Below are positions 1 to 9,201 of a DNA stretch of 64,000 nt, piece by piece. The DNA is from DAHUXN01 sp963811805. GTDB lineage: Bacteria; Acidobacteriota; Terriglobia; Acidiferrales; UBA7541. Position 1 is the first letter of the stretch. Each line of letters opens with the position of its first letter. The stretch spans positions 3,100,001-3,164,000 of the forward strand of contig CAWESU010000001.1 of NCBI GenBank assembly GCA_963811805.1, given 5' to 3'. The position numbers and the translations under genes are program-made. The notes below the pieces were generated by a model that searched no databases, was not told the DNA's origin, and saw nothing but the letters and a program-made list of their open reading frames with translations.

Positions 1-735
1 CCGATCGCGACGGGGCGTCACGCGACGGCGCTGATTGATGGTTCAGCGAGGCTGGCAAGCGGCGTGTCGGTTGGCCCTTATGCGGTGATCGAAGCGGACG
101 CGGCGATTGGCGCGAATACAGAGATCGGCGCTTTCTGTTTTATCGGGCGCGGGGCGAAAATTGGGGAATCTTGCCGGCTGTTTCCGCATGTGAATCTTTA
201 CGCGGAAGCGAAATTGGGGAATCGTGTCGTGGTGCATTCCGGCGCGGTGATCGGCGGGGATGGATTTGGATACGTATATGGCGAAGGCGAGTACGTCAAG
301 TTTCCGCAAGTGGGAACCGTAGAAATTGGAGACGATGTGGAGATTGGAAGCAATGCGACGATTGCGCGCGGCTCGCTCGGCAAGACGCGCATCGAGCGCG
401 GCGTAAAGGTCGACAATATGGTGCATGTCGCGCATAACGTTCACATCGGCGAGCATACGATCATTGCGGCACAGACGGGAATTTCTGGCAGCAGCGAGAT
501 TGGGGATCACGTCGTCATCGGAGGGCAGGTGGGCATAGCGGACCACTGCACCATAGAAAGCGGGAGTATTGTCGGAGCACAAGCGGGAATCCCTACGGGC
601 AAGAAAATTCGCGCGGGAGAGACCGTGTGGGGGACTCCGGCGCGGCCCCTGGCGAGATTCAAGAAGCAGTACGCGTGGTTCGAGCGGTTGCCAGAACTGG
701 CAGAACGTCTACGGAAAATGGAAGAAAAGACATAG
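1..735 (+). CDS. lpxD: UDP-3-O-acylglucosamine N-acyltransferase LpxD (5' end outside window)
   Basis: LpxD transfers a 3-hydroxyacyl chain from acyl-ACP to the 2-amino group of UDP-3-O-acylglucosamine, the third step of lipid A synthesis in the cytoplasm. The reading frame is open from base 1, so the N-terminal uridine-binding domain lies outside the window. What is visible is a left-handed beta-helix of hexapeptide repeats, the LpxD-type GGDGFGYVYGEGEYVKFPQ segment, the AHNVHIGEH stretch that holds the family's catalytic histidine, and a C-terminal helical tail ending in RLRKMEEKT. The GDGFGY segment separates it from LpxA. The GTG at 64 is inside the fold and is not a real start. It lies upstream of the hopanoid operon, so two outer-membrane lipid pathways are neighbours. 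Confidence 0.93.
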   Translation, partial: PIATGRHATALIDGSARLASGVSVGPYAVIEADAAIGANTEIGAFCFIGRGAKIGESCRLFPHVNLYAEAKLGNRVVVHSGAVIGGDGFGYVYGEGEYVKFPQVGTVEIGDDVEIGSNATIARGSLGKTRIERGVKVDNMVHVAHNVHIGEHTIIAAQTGISGSSEIGDHVVIGGQVGIADHCTIESGSIVGAQAGIPTGKKIRAGETVWGTPARPLARFKKQYAWFERLPELAERLRKMEEKT

Positions 736-873
736 AAAGTCCTCGGGGGTGATTTCGGCATCAAACCTAGGCGAGGGTTGAACCCGCGGGGGCGTGCGTT
801 TATGCCGACGACCGAAGGCTTAAGCGCAGTTATTCTCAGGGCTTACGAGTAGGACTTGCTAGCACTTTTTGTG

Positions 874-902
874 TTGACCAAAAGACGTAAGACTCTGATA
901 AT
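874..902 (+). promoter_or_regulatory. Sigma-70-type promoter of the hopanoid operon
   Basis: TTGACC at 874-879 and GATAAT at 897-902 are separated by exactly 17 bases, giving 5/6 matches to each consensus hexamer. Transcription would start near 909, leaving a leader of about 118 bases before shc. The 736-1026 gap holds no gene, so this is the only obvious promoter for the operon that follows. Confidence 0.6.
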
Positions 903-1026
903 TAGTATTTTAGGGTGCAGTTTTGGGGCTCGAACCGGTTCTTGGGGTTCCGTGTTGTCGTGCAGGTGTGACTTGTCTGTTTGAACGAACGGGCGAGAAT
1001 TTACAAATCCAAACTAGAGGGTCAGA

Positions 1027-3060
1027 GTGACGCCAGAGAGTGCGGAAATGCAGGAAATCCGAACATCGACGGGGGCGGCCACGCAGAGGGCTCGCGTGCC
1101 GACCGGCAGAGTCGATTCCCATTTGGATGCGGTGGTGCAGCGAGCGGTCCAGCATTTGCTTTCGTTGCAAGCCTCCGATGGCTATTGGTGGGGTGAACTC
1201 GAAGCAGATACGACGCTGGAGTCTGACTGCATTTTATTGCATCACATCCTGCAAGATGGGCAGAACCCGCGGGTACGGAAGTTCGCCAACTATATACGGA
1301 AAAAGCAACAGGCGGATGGCGGTTGGAACATTTATCCCGGCGGCCCGGCGGAGTTGAACACCTGCGTTAAAGCTTATTACGCACTGAAGCTTGCCGGCGA
1401 TTCACCGGGCGCCGCGCACATGCAGCGCGCGCGAAAAAGAATCCACGAACTGGGCGGGTTGGAGCGCACGAATTCGTACGTGCGGTTTTACCTGGCAATG
1501 ATTGGCGCGATTGGCTGGGACATGGCGCCGGCGATTCCGCCGGAGTTGATGCTGGTTCCTCGTTGGCTGCCGGTCAATTTGTACGAGATGTCTTCGTGGA
1601 CGCGCGCCATCATCATTCCTCTGTCGATCGTTTATGCGGTGAAGCCCGATTGGCGAAGCAAGCAATGCGAGAGCGTGGATGAGTTGTTCGCAAACCGCGC
1701 GAACGCCAAGGCCGCGTTTGCGTGGAGCCGCAAGATCGTATCCTGGAGGAACGTTTTCCTGGCCATCGATCGGGCGCTCAAACTGCATGAGCGCTTGCCG
1801 TGGAAACCGTTGCGGAAACGCGCTATGGCAAAAGCGAAGCAGTGGCTCTTCGAACATGTCGAACGGAGTGAAGGGCTTGCGACGATTATTCCGGCGATGG
1901 CGAATTCAATTTACGCCATGCTCGCGGCTGGAGCCGTGCCCGGGGATCCACTGGTTCGGCGAGAATTGGGCTGGATTAACGCTTATGAGGTTGAAGAAGA
2001 CGACACGCTGAGGATGCAGCCTTGCATCTCGCCGGTGTGGGACACGGCGATCGCGATGGTGTCGCTCGAAGAGGCCGGCGTGGAGGCGTCGCATCCTGGG
2101 TTGCGGAGAGCGGCAGAATGGTTGGTCGATCATCAAATTCTCGGCCCCGGCGACTGGCAGGTGAAAAACAAAGATGCTGCGCCGGGAGGATGGGCGTTCG
2201 AATTTCGAAATGACTTTTTCCCGGATGTGGACGACACAGCGTTTGTGCTGATGGCACTGCAGCGCGCGGTATACAACGATGCGCTCCGTTTTGAGCAGGG
2301 GGTTCGGCGCGGACTCGCGTGGGTATTGAGCATGCAGAACCGCGATGGCGGCTGGGGCGCGTTTGACCGCGATAATGACAAGAAATTGTTGACGAACATT
2401 CCGTTTGCGGACCACAACGCGATGATTGACCCTTCTTCGGCGGACGTGGCGGCGCGTTCGATCGAGTGCCTGGGGAATTTTGGATGGAGTGCTTCGCACC
2501 CCGCGGTTCAAAAAGCGCTTGCGTATCTGCGGCGCGAGCAGACGCCGGAAGGCGCGTGGTACGGGCGGTGGGGAGTGAACTACGTGTATGGAACTAGCGG
2601 CGTGCTGCGGGCGATGGAAGCAATTGGATGCAATGACAGCGCGGAATGCCGGCGGGCGGTGGACTGGCTGAAGAGTGTCCAGAACGCGGATGGCGGATTC
2701 GGCGAATCATGCAAGTCATATAACGATCCGAAGCTGAAGGGAATCGGGAAGAGCACGGCATCGCAAACGGCGTGGGGATTGATTGGGCTGCTGGCGACGG
2801 TGGGCGCGGAAGACCCGGCGGCGTCGCGAGCGGTAGCATGGCTTACGGAGCATCAGAGCGAGGATGGCTCCTGGGACGAGGATGAATTTACGGGAACGGG
2901 GTTTCCGTGCGTCTTTTATTTGAAGTATCATCTATACAGAAATTCGTTTCCGTTGTACGCGTTGGCGCGGTACCGCAACATGCAGAACGGGATCAAGGCA
3001 ACACCACAAACTTTTCAATTCGATCCGGATCAATTCAAGTATCGAAACGGACGGGGGTAA
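1027..3060 (+). CDS. shc: Squalene-hopene cyclase
   Basis: This 677-aa enzyme cyclises squalene to hopene/hopanol at the membrane face. The protonating DxDD motif is present as D400-V-D-D403 followed by TAF. QW-type repeats that brace the alpha/alpha barrel are visible (QNRDGGWGAF, QNADGGFGES, QSEDGSWDED), together with an N-terminal QASDGYWWGELE. Length is close to the usual 630-720 aa. The GTG start has an AGAGGG ribosome-binding site six bases upstream. It is the first gene of the hopanoid operon, with only three bases between its stop and hpnH. Confidence 0.96.
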   Translation: MTPESAEMQEIRTSTGAATQRARVPTGRVDSHLDAVVQRAVQHLLSLQASDGYWWGELEADTTLESDCILLHHILQDGQNPRVRKFANYIRKKQQADGGWNIYPGGPAELNTCVKAYYALKLAGDSPGAAHMQRARKRIHELGGLERTNSYVRFYLAMIGAIGWDMAPAIPPELMLVPRWLPVNLYEMSSWTRAIIIPLSIVYAVKPDWRSKQCESVDELFANRANAKAAFAWSRKIVSWRNVFLAIDRALKLHERLPWKPLRKRAMAKAKQWLFEHVERSEGLATIIPAMANSIYAMLAAGAVPGDPLVRRELGWINAYEVEEDDTLRMQPCISPVWDTAIAMVSLEEAGVEASHPGLRRAAEWLVDHQILGPGDWQVKNKDAAPGGWAFEFRNDFFPDVDDTAFVLMALQRAVYNDALRFEQGVRRGLAWVLSMQNRDGGWGAFDRDNDKKLLTNIPFADHNAMIDPSSADVAARSIECLGNFGWSASHPAVQKALAYLRREQTPEGAWYGRWGVNYVYGTSGVLRAMEAIGCNDSAECRRAVDWLKSVQNADGGFGESCKSYNDPKLKGIGKSTASQTAWGLIGLLATVGAEDPAASRAVAWLTEHQSEDGSWDEDEFTGTGFPCVFYLKYHLYRNSFPLYALARYRNMQNGIKATPQTFQFDPDQFKYRNGRG

Positions 3061-3063
3061 ACG

Positions 3064-4221
3064 ATGAGGTTTCCGCTAAGCTTGACCGCCAACCTGACGA
3101 AATATCTGGCGGGGAAAGCGATTCGGGGCGAGAAGAAGTTTCCGCTGGTATTGATGCTGGAGCCACTGCATGCGTGCAATTTGACGTGCACGGGATGCGG
3201 GCGCATTCGCGAATACAAGCCGACGATCAATGAATTACTGACGGTGGAGCAATGCATCGCGGCGCTGGAGGATTGCGGCGCGCCGATCGCTTCGATCTGT
3301 GGAGGAGAGCCGCTGATTTATCCGGAAATCGGGCGGCTGGTAAAGGAAATCCTGGCGCGCAAGAAGAATATTTATTTGTGCACGAATGGAATGTTCATCC
3401 GCAAGCGACTGCACGAGTTCAAGCCCACGTCGCGGTTTTTCTTCAACGTTCACCTGGACGGTCTGGAGAAGACGCACGATTTGTGCGTGGAGCGCGACGG
3501 CGTTTTTCGCGAGGCCATCACCGGAATCAAGGCGGCGAAGGCGGCGGGATTTTTGGTTTGCTCGAACACGACGGTATACAAAGAGACGGACATCGAGGAG
3601 ATTGCGGAGCTTTTCGACTACCTGCGCACGCTGGGCGTCGACGGAAATATGCTTTCGCCAGCATATTCGTACGCTTCGGTGCAGACCAAGGACATTTTCA
3701 TGTCGCGGCAGGAGGTCAACGAAAAGTTCCGGCGCGCCAGCAAGCTGCTGGAGCAGTTCAACGTGATCACGTCGCCGATTTACATGGAGTTTCTGCGCGG
3801 CGAGCGCGAGTTGATGTGCACGGCGTGGGGTAATCCCACCTACAATCCGCGCGGCTGGAAAGGCCCGTGCTATTTGATGACTGACGAGCATCACAAGACG
3901 TTTGGAGACTTGATCAACAATACGCCGTGGGAGAAGTACGGCTATGGGCGCGACCCGCGTTGCGAGAATTGCATGGTGCAGTCGGGCTATGAGGCGTCGG
4001 CGGTGCTGGGCGGGAACAGCAAGTTCGGGGATACCTGGAAAATGCTGCAGTGGCAGGTCTCCGGAAGAATGGGTGGCCGCAAAGGCGGGAAGAACGGTAA
4101 TGCTGCGAAGCGAAATGGAAATGGCAACGGCAACGGGCACGCAGTGAATTTTGATTCCCAGCCGACGAACTTGCCGATAGAGCAAGCTCCACAAAAGGAA
4201 GCGGCGTTCCGGATTTTATGA
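3064..4221 (+). CDS. hpnH: Radical SAM adenosyl-hopene transferase HpnH
   Basis: HpnH is the radical SAM enzyme that adds the 5'-deoxyadenosyl radical to hopene to make adenosylhopane, the first step of the extended C35 hopanoids. The cluster-binding motif C38-x3-C42-x2-C45 is intact, followed by GCGRIREY; downstream ICGGEPLIYPEI and FNVHLDGLEKTHD match the family. The C-terminal 45-50 residues are an unusual Gly/Asn/Lys-rich low-complexity tail. The start ATG is three bases after shc. The stop overlaps the ATG of hpnA (ATGA), so the two are translationally coupled. Confidence 0.95.
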   Translation: MRFPLSLTANLTKYLAGKAIRGEKKFPLVLMLEPLHACNLTCTGCGRIREYKPTINELLTVEQCIAALEDCGAPIASICGGEPLIYPEIGRLVKEILARKKNIYLCTNGMFIRKRLHEFKPTSRFFFNVHLDGLEKTHDLCVERDGVFREAITGIKAAKAAGFLVCSNTTVYKETDIEEIAELFDYLRTLGVDGNMLSPAYSYASVQTKDIFMSRQEVNEKFRRASKLLEQFNVITSPIYMEFLRGERELMCTAWGNPTYNPRGWKGPCYLMTDEHHKTFGDLINNTPWEKYGYGRDPRCENCMVQSGYEASAVLGGNSKFGDTWKMLQWQVSGRMGGRKGGKNGNAAKRNGNGNGNGHAVNFDSQPTNLPIEQAPQKEAAFRIL

Positions 4222-5243
4222 CAACGCTGGTAACCGGCGCGACTGGGTTCGTCGGGTCGCATGTGGCCCGAGAACTGGTCGCCGCAGGCGAACCGGTGCG
4301 TGCGCTGGCGCGTCCGAATAGCCGGCGGCAAGCACTGGATGGCGTCGCGGTTGAGTGGGCGGAGGGCGACCTTCGCGACGAGGCCTCGCTCGACCGCGCG
4401 TTGCGAGGTGTGCAGCGCGTTTATCACGTGGCCGCAGACTATCGCTTGTGGGCGAAGCGTCCGCAGGAAATCTACGAGAACAATGTGACTGGGACGAAGA
4501 ATCTGCTTGCGGCGGCGTTGCGCGCGCGCGTCGAGAAATTCATCTACACCAGCACGGTGGCGACCATCGCGGTGCCGCGCGGGGCGAGTTTGCCGGATGA
4601 AACGAACCGTGCCTCCGTGGATGAAATGGTGGGGAATTACAAGAAGTCGAAGCTGATTGCGGAACAAGAAGCGCTGCGGGCGGCGCACGAAGGCTTGCCG
4701 GTAATTATCGTGAATCCTACAACCCCAGTGGGTCCGGGCGATTGGAAGCCAACGCCGACGGGCAGAATTATTCTGGATTTTCTGCTGAGACGCATGCCAG
4801 CGTATGTGGACACGGGATTGAATTTCGTTGCGGTGGAAGATGTGGCGCGCGGACATGTGCTTGCAGCGGAGCGTGGCAAGGTGGGAGAACGGTACTTGCT
4901 GGGCGGGGAAAACATGACGCTCAAGGAATTGCTCGATGCGCTCGCGAAGATCACGGGATTGCAGGCTCCGACGCGGCAAATTCCGCACGCAGTGGCGCTG
5001 GTGGCGGCATATGCCGACGCGGCGTTATCCCGCTTGATGGGTCGCGAGCCGCGCATTTCCGTGGAGGGCGTACGCATTGCGCGGCACAAGATGTTTGTGA
5101 ACGACGCCAAGGCGCGCAAAGAACTGGGCTACGAGTCGACCCCAGTGGAAGCAGCGCTTGAGCGCGCGGTGCGTTGGTACGGCGAGAGTGGCTACGCAAA
5201 AGTTCCAGAACGAGCGCCCATCGCTCAGGTTTCGGCCGCTTGA
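4218..5243 (+). CDS. hpnA: Hopanoid-associated NAD-dependent sugar epimerase HpnA
   Basis: A 341-aa extended short-chain dehydrogenase. The N-terminal Rossmann motif TGATGFVGSHVA spans residues 6-17 and the catalytic pair is Y141-x3-K145 (NYKKSK). The family is found almost only in hopanoid clusters and is annotated as hopanoid-associated sugar epimerase; the exact substrate is not settled. It starts on the ATGA overlap with hpnH, and its stop lies just upstream of the hpnG start, consistent with one transcript. Confidence 0.92.
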   Translation: MTTLVTGATGFVGSHVARELVAAGEPVRALARPNSRRQALDGVAVEWAEGDLRDEASLDRALRGVQRVYHVAADYRLWAKRPQEIYENNVTGTKNLLAAALRARVEKFIYTSTVATIAVPRGASLPDETNRASVDEMVGNYKKSKLIAEQEALRAAHEGLPVIIVNPTTPVGPGDWKPTPTGRIILDFLLRRMPAYVDTGLNFVAVEDVARGHVLAAERGKVGERYLLGGENMTLKELLDALAKITGLQAPTRQIPHAVALVAAYADAALSRLMGREPRISVEGVRIARHKMFVNDAKARKELGYESTPVEAALERAVRWYGESGYAKVPERAPIAQVSAA

Positions 5244-5251
5244 GGCGTGAG

Positions 5252-6010
5252 TTGAGAATCCTGATTACCTTCGCGTTGGACTTGGAATTCGCCCCATGGA
5301 GGCGCCTGCATCGGTTCGCGAGGATCACGGATAGTCCTTACCCGGCGTACGAAGGCAGATTTGGCGAGGCGCAGGTCCGAGCCGTGCTAACAGGCGTTGG
5401 CGGCGCGCGTGCGAAGAGTGTTGCGAATGCGGCGCTCGAATGGCGGCCGGATATTTGTATTGCGGGGGGCTTGGCGGGCAGTTTGCGGGTGGACTATCGA
5501 GTAGGGCAAGTTCTCGCAGCGCGGGATATCATGGAACTGGAGAGTGGCCGCACGGTGGTAGCCGACGTTAACCTGCTCAATGGCGCGGAGGTTTGCGAGG
5601 CTGTCGTTGTTGCCCGGCTGCTTACGTCGGCAACAATGGTTTTGTCCGCGGAAGGGAAGCAGAGGCTGGGAAACATGGCGGCGGCGGTGGAGATGGAGAG
5701 TTTCGCCGTTGCGGCGGAGGCTGCTGCGGCGGGGATTCCGACGATTGCCATTCGCGCGATCAGCGATGATGCGGATGAGGATTTGCCGATGAATTTCGGC
5801 GATGTCTTGGACGAGAGCGGCGCGGTGAACAAGGCGAAAATGGCGCGGGCTGTTGCGAGCGCGCCACACAAGTTGCCCGCGCTGATGCGATTGGGACGGC
5901 AGAGCAAGGCCGCGACGGTGAAGCTTGCGGAATTTCTGGAGCGGTACGTGACGGGTTTAGCGGCGGGTTCGAACAACAGAGCGGAAATGGCCGAGGCGCG
6001 AAGAGCATGA
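5252..6010 (+). CDS. hpnG: Adenosylhopane nucleosidase HpnG
   Basis: HpnG is a purine-nucleosidase-fold enzyme that removes adenine from adenosylhopane to give (phospho)ribosylhopane. Visible family features are the N-terminal strand RILITFALDLEFAPWR, GVGGARAKSVANAAL, the glycine-rich CIAGGLAGSL and the AAVEMESFAVAAEA segment with the conserved MES-type glutamate. The frame is open further upstream inside hpnA. I place the start at the TTG at 5252 because GAGG at 5242-5245 is six bases upstream and because the product then begins at the family N-terminus. TTG 5240 is the alternative. Its stop overlaps the next ATG. Confidence 0.9.
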   Translation: MRILITFALDLEFAPWRRLHRFARITDSPYPAYEGRFGEAQVRAVLTGVGGARAKSVANAALEWRPDICIAGGLAGSLRVDYRVGQVLAARDIMELESGRTVVADVNLLNGAEVCEAVVVARLLTSATMVLSAEGKQRLGNMAAAVEMESFAVAAEAAAAGIPTIAIRAISDDADEDLPMNFGDVLDESGAVNKAKMARAVASAPHKLPALMRLGRQSKAATVKLAEFLERYVTGLAAGSNNRAEMAEARRA

Positions 6011-7110
6011 GCTCGACGGCGGCAATTGCGTCCAATTCTGCTGCAGGCACGAGCGGCGACAAAATGCTGGCAGGAGTTTATCGCGGCAAGGGGAGAGTGG
6101 TATGCGAGGAGGTCCCTGTCCCGCAGATCGGCGAAGGGGAAGTGTTGTTTCGCGTCGCGGCGTGCGGGATTTGCGGCACGGACATCAAGAAGATCGCGCA
6201 CGGCTTTGTGGATCCTCCACAGATTTTCGGACACGAACTGGCGGGCACGGTTGTGGAGGTCGGCCATGGCGTTCGCAAATTCCGGTCGGGCGATCGCGTG
6301 GTGAGCTTTCATCATGTGCCCTGCGAAAAGTGCTTTTACTGCGAGCGAAAGCTCTTTTCGCAGTGCGCGCAGTATAAGAAGGTGGGTCTGACAGCAGGCT
6401 TTACGCCAAATGGCGGAGGTTTCGCGCAGTACGTTCGAGCCATGCCGTGGATTGTCGAGCGCGGGATGCTGGCGATTCCGCCGGGCATTACCTTTGAAGA
6501 GGCCACGTTTATCGAGCCGGTGAATACGGCGGCCAAGGCGGTGTGGAAAGCGCGAGTCGCAGAGGGCGAGCTTGCCGTCGTGATCGGGCAAGGGCCGATC
6601 GGGATGCTGCTAACGGGTTTATGCAAACTCGAGGGAGCAGAGGTACTTACCACCGATCCACTAGCCGCGCGGCGAACGGCGAGCCTTCGGCTGGGCGCAA
6701 CCGCTTCATTTGATCCAGCATCGGATGATGTAGCTGCGGAAATCCGTGAACGAACAAACGGGCGAGGTGCGGATGTTGTGTTACTGGCAGCACCGAATCC
6801 CAAACTGGTGACCGAAGGGTTGAATATGACGCGCGCGGGCGGGCGCGTATTGTTGTTTGCGCACAATGATCCGGTGCTGAAAATCGAATTTGCGGCTGCG
6901 GCGGTGGGCATTGAAGAGAAGGAAATTCTGGGCAGTTATAGTGCATCCATAACGGAGCAAGAGGAGTATGCTCGAATCGTGTTCGAGCGGCGGCTGCCGT
7001 TGGCCGCACTGGTTTCCGACCGTTTCTCGACGGAACGGATCGCCGAGGCGCTGGAGCTTGCGGCCAAGCCAAATGCGGATACACTGAAGGTCGTGATTAC
7101 ACATTCATGA
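6007..7110 (+). CDS. Zinc-dependent medium-chain dehydrogenase, hopanoid operon
   Basis: A 367-aa MDR-superfamily alcohol dehydrogenase. The catalytic-zinc cysteine lies in CGICGTD (C56), followed by GHELAGTVVEVGHG. A structural-zinc loop is present as CEKCFYCERKLFSQC, and a nucleotide-binding GQGPIGMLLTG segment follows. It is closest in pattern to sorbitol/threonine dehydrogenases. It starts on an ATGA overlap with hpnG and ends on an ATGA overlap with a second MDR gene. Position inside the hopanoid operon, directly after the nucleosidase, suggests it oxidises or reduces a hopanoid side-chain sugar; that is inference, and no substrate can be read from the sequence. Confidence 0.85.
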   Translation: MSSTAAIASNSAAGTSGDKMLAGVYRGKGRVVCEEVPVPQIGEGEVLFRVAACGICGTDIKKIAHGFVDPPQIFGHELAGTVVEVGHGVRKFRSGDRVVSFHHVPCEKCFYCERKLFSQCAQYKKVGLTAGFTPNGGGFAQYVRAMPWIVERGMLAIPPGITFEEATFIEPVNTAAKAVWKARVAEGELAVVIGQGPIGMLLTGLCKLEGAEVLTTDPLAARRTASLRLGATASFDPASDDVAAEIRERTNGRGADVVLLAAPNPKLVTEGLNMTRAGGRVLLFAHNDPVLKIEFAAAAVGIEEKEILGSYSASITEQEEYARIVFERRLPLAALVSDRFSTERIAEALELAAKPNADTLKVVITHS

Positions 7111-8219
7111 ACATGGGCACGAAGACAGACATAAAAGCGGATACGAATACCGGCAGGAAGACGCGCTCCGACGGCGTGATGACCGCGGCTGTTCTTTACG
7201 GCCGTGAAGATTTGAAGATCGAGCGCGTTGGGATTCCGCAAGTGCGCGAGGACGAAATCCTGGTGCGCGTGCAGGTGGCGCTGACGTGTGGAACCGATTT
7301 GAAGGTATGGAAGCAAGGGTCGCACCCTCGGATGATCCAGCCGCCGGCCATATTTGGGCATGAGTTGGCGGGCGTGGTGGAAGAGACGGGCGCTTCCGTC
7401 AGTGGTGCGATTCGTACGGGGATGCGCGTGGTGCCGTCAAATTCGGCGCCGTGTGGCGTGTGCCTGTACTGTCGCAAGGGCCAGCCGAATCTTTGCGACG
7501 ACCTGCTCTTCAACAACGGCGCCTATGCTGAGTACGTGAGGATTCCGGCGCGGATTGTGCGGCAGAATTTGCTGGAAATTCCGGAGCACGTGAGCTATCG
7601 CGACGCGGCGATGGTCGAGCCGCTGGCGTGCGTGCTGCGCGGCATCCATGAGACGGACATTCGTGCCGGCGATACGGCAGTGATCGTGGGGTGTGGGCCG
7701 ATTGGATTGAAGTTCATTCGCGCGCTGTCGGCGAAAGATGTTCGCGTGATCGCGCTGGGCAAGCGGAAAAGCCAGATTGAAGCGGCGGAGCGGTTGGGAG
7801 CCTATGCGGCATTCGACGTTTCGACGATGGATTCCCCGGTGGCCATGGTTCGGGAGTTGACTGAGGGCGGACGCGGAGCAGACGCGGTGGTGGAGGCGGT
7901 AGGTTCGGCGGCGACCTGGCATTGGGCAATGCAAATGGTAAGGAAGGGCGGCAGGGTCAATCTGTTCGGCGGATGCCCGCACGGGACGCACGTGCAATTC
8001 GATCCGGCCTTGCTGCACTATTCGGAGATTACGATCAAAGCGACGTTCCATCACACGCCGCGCTTCATTCGCGAAGCGCTGGAAACCATCGCGCGCGGGG
8101 ACGTGCGCGCCAGCGACTTTGTTACCGGAGAGATTTCGCTCACCGAATTGCCGCGAGCCTTCGAAGACATGAAGCGCGGCCATAGCGATTTGAAAACCGC
8201 AGTGAATCCCTGGGCTTGA
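7107..8219 (+). CDS. Second zinc-dependent medium-chain dehydrogenase, hopanoid operon
   Basis: A 370-aa MDR dehydrogenase. The catalytic CGTDLK motif, FGHELAGVVEETG, a four-cysteine structural-zinc loop (CGVCLYCRKGQPNLC) and the NAD-binding GCGPIGLKFI segment are all present. It differs enough from the preceding MDR gene to be an old paralogue or an independent recruit rather than a recent duplication. The start at 7107 overlaps the previous stop, although another ATG lies six bases in. hpnC follows one base after the stop. Its role is unassigned; context suggests the same side-chain pathway as its neighbour. Confidence 0.85.
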   Translation: MNMGTKTDIKADTNTGRKTRSDGVMTAAVLYGREDLKIERVGIPQVREDEILVRVQVALTCGTDLKVWKQGSHPRMIQPPAIFGHELAGVVEETGASVSGAIRTGMRVVPSNSAPCGVCLYCRKGQPNLCDDLLFNNGAYAEYVRIPARIVRQNLLEIPEHVSYRDAAMVEPLACVLRGIHETDIRAGDTAVIVGCGPIGLKFIRALSAKDVRVIALGKRKSQIEAAERLGAYAAFDVSTMDSPVAMVRELTEGGRGADAVVEAVGSAATWHWAMQMVRKGGRVNLFGGCPHGTHVQFDPALLHYSEITIKATFHHTPRFIREALETIARGDVRASDFVTGEISLTELPRAFEDMKRGHSDLKTAVNPWA

Positions 8220-8220
8220 T

Positions 8221-9201
8221 GTGACGGGCTCGATGCTCGGACGAAACGAACTGGAAATCGCCAAGCATTTACCTGCTGACGGTTGCTCGCTTTCCGAAGC
8301 GGAGCATTACACCCACTGGCTGGCGACGCATCATTATGAGAACTTCAGGGTTGTATCGTGGCTGCTTCCGTCGCGCCTGCACCGGCACTTCTACAATGTG
8401 TATGCGTATTGCCGCTGGGCTGACGACCTGGGCGACGAAATTCCAGATGACAAGCATGCGTTAGAGCTGCTCGATGAATGGGACGCAGAGTTGCAGCGGG
8501 CGTATCGCGGGGCGGCGACGCATCCTGTGCTGATTGCCGTCGGCGAGACGGCGCAAAAGCTAGATATTCCCATCGAGCCGTTTCGCGACTTGCTGATTGC
8601 ATTCCGACGGGATCAGACAATTCACCGCTATGCGACGTGGGACGATGTGGTTGGGTATTGCCGCTATTCCGCGAATCCAGTGGGGCGGCTGGTTCTTTAC
8701 TTGATGGGTTATCGTGATGCGGAGAGGCAGGCGCTGTCCGACGCGACGTGCACGGCATTGCAACTTGCGAATTTCTGGCAGGACGTCGGACGCGACCTTG
8801 AGAAAGGACGCATCTACATTCCGCTGGAGATGGCGGCTGCGCACGGGGTAAGCGAACAGGACATCAGGCACAAAAGATTCGACGCCCGGTACGCCGACTT
8901 GATGAAGGATTTGATCGGCCGTACGCACAGCCTCTTCGCCGCCGGCGCGCCGCTCGCGAGCCGCATCTCGCGAGAATTTCGCGTCGACGTGGAGCTATTC
9001 AGCCGCGGTGGTTGTGCGGTGCTCGACGCCATTGAGGCGATCGGCTACGATACGTTGAATCGCCGCCCGGCGCTCGACCGGCGCTTGCAGGCGCGTTTGC
9101 TGGGGCGCGCGATGATTTCGCGGATCGCATCTTCGTTTCGCTCTCGCCATGATGACGGCCAGAAGCCAGAAAGCGCTTCACTCGCCGGCCGACATGCCTG
9201 A
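8221..9201 (+). CDS. hpnC: Squalene-synthase family protein HpnC (hydroxysqualene synthase)
   Basis: HpnC converts presqualene diphosphate, made by HpnD, to hydroxysqualene. The trans-isoprenyl diphosphate synthase fold shows its first aspartate-rich motif as W66-A-D68-D69-L-G-D72-E and the second as NFWQDVGRDLEKGR. Both are needed to bind the Mg-diphosphate. The GTG at 8221 follows the MDR stop by one base; an ATG at 8233 is an alternative start. The gene overlaps hpnD, and with hpnD and hpnE it forms the bacterial three-enzyme route to squalene that replaces a single squalene synthase. Confidence 0.93.
   Translation: MTGSMLGRNELEIAKHLPADGCSLSEAEHYTHWLATHHYENFRVVSWLLPSRLHRHFYNVYAYCRWADDLGDEIPDDKHALELLDEWDAELQRAYRGAATHPVLIAVGETAQKLDIPIEPFRDLLIAFRRDQTIHRYATWDDVVGYCRYSANPVGRLVLYLMGYRDAERQALSDATCTALQLANFWQDVGRDLEKGRIYIPLEMAAAHGVSEQDIRHKRFDARYADLMKDLIGRTHSLFAAGAPLASRISREFRVDVELFSRGGCAVLDAIEAIGYDTLNRRPALDRRLQARLLGRAMISRIASSFRSRHDDGQKPESASLAGRHA

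Noticed and set aside
5494..6591. A 365-codon antisense frame across hpnG and the first MDR gene
   Set aside because: It spans two coupled genes with strong family motifs on the other strand; composition is that of a reverse-complement shadow.
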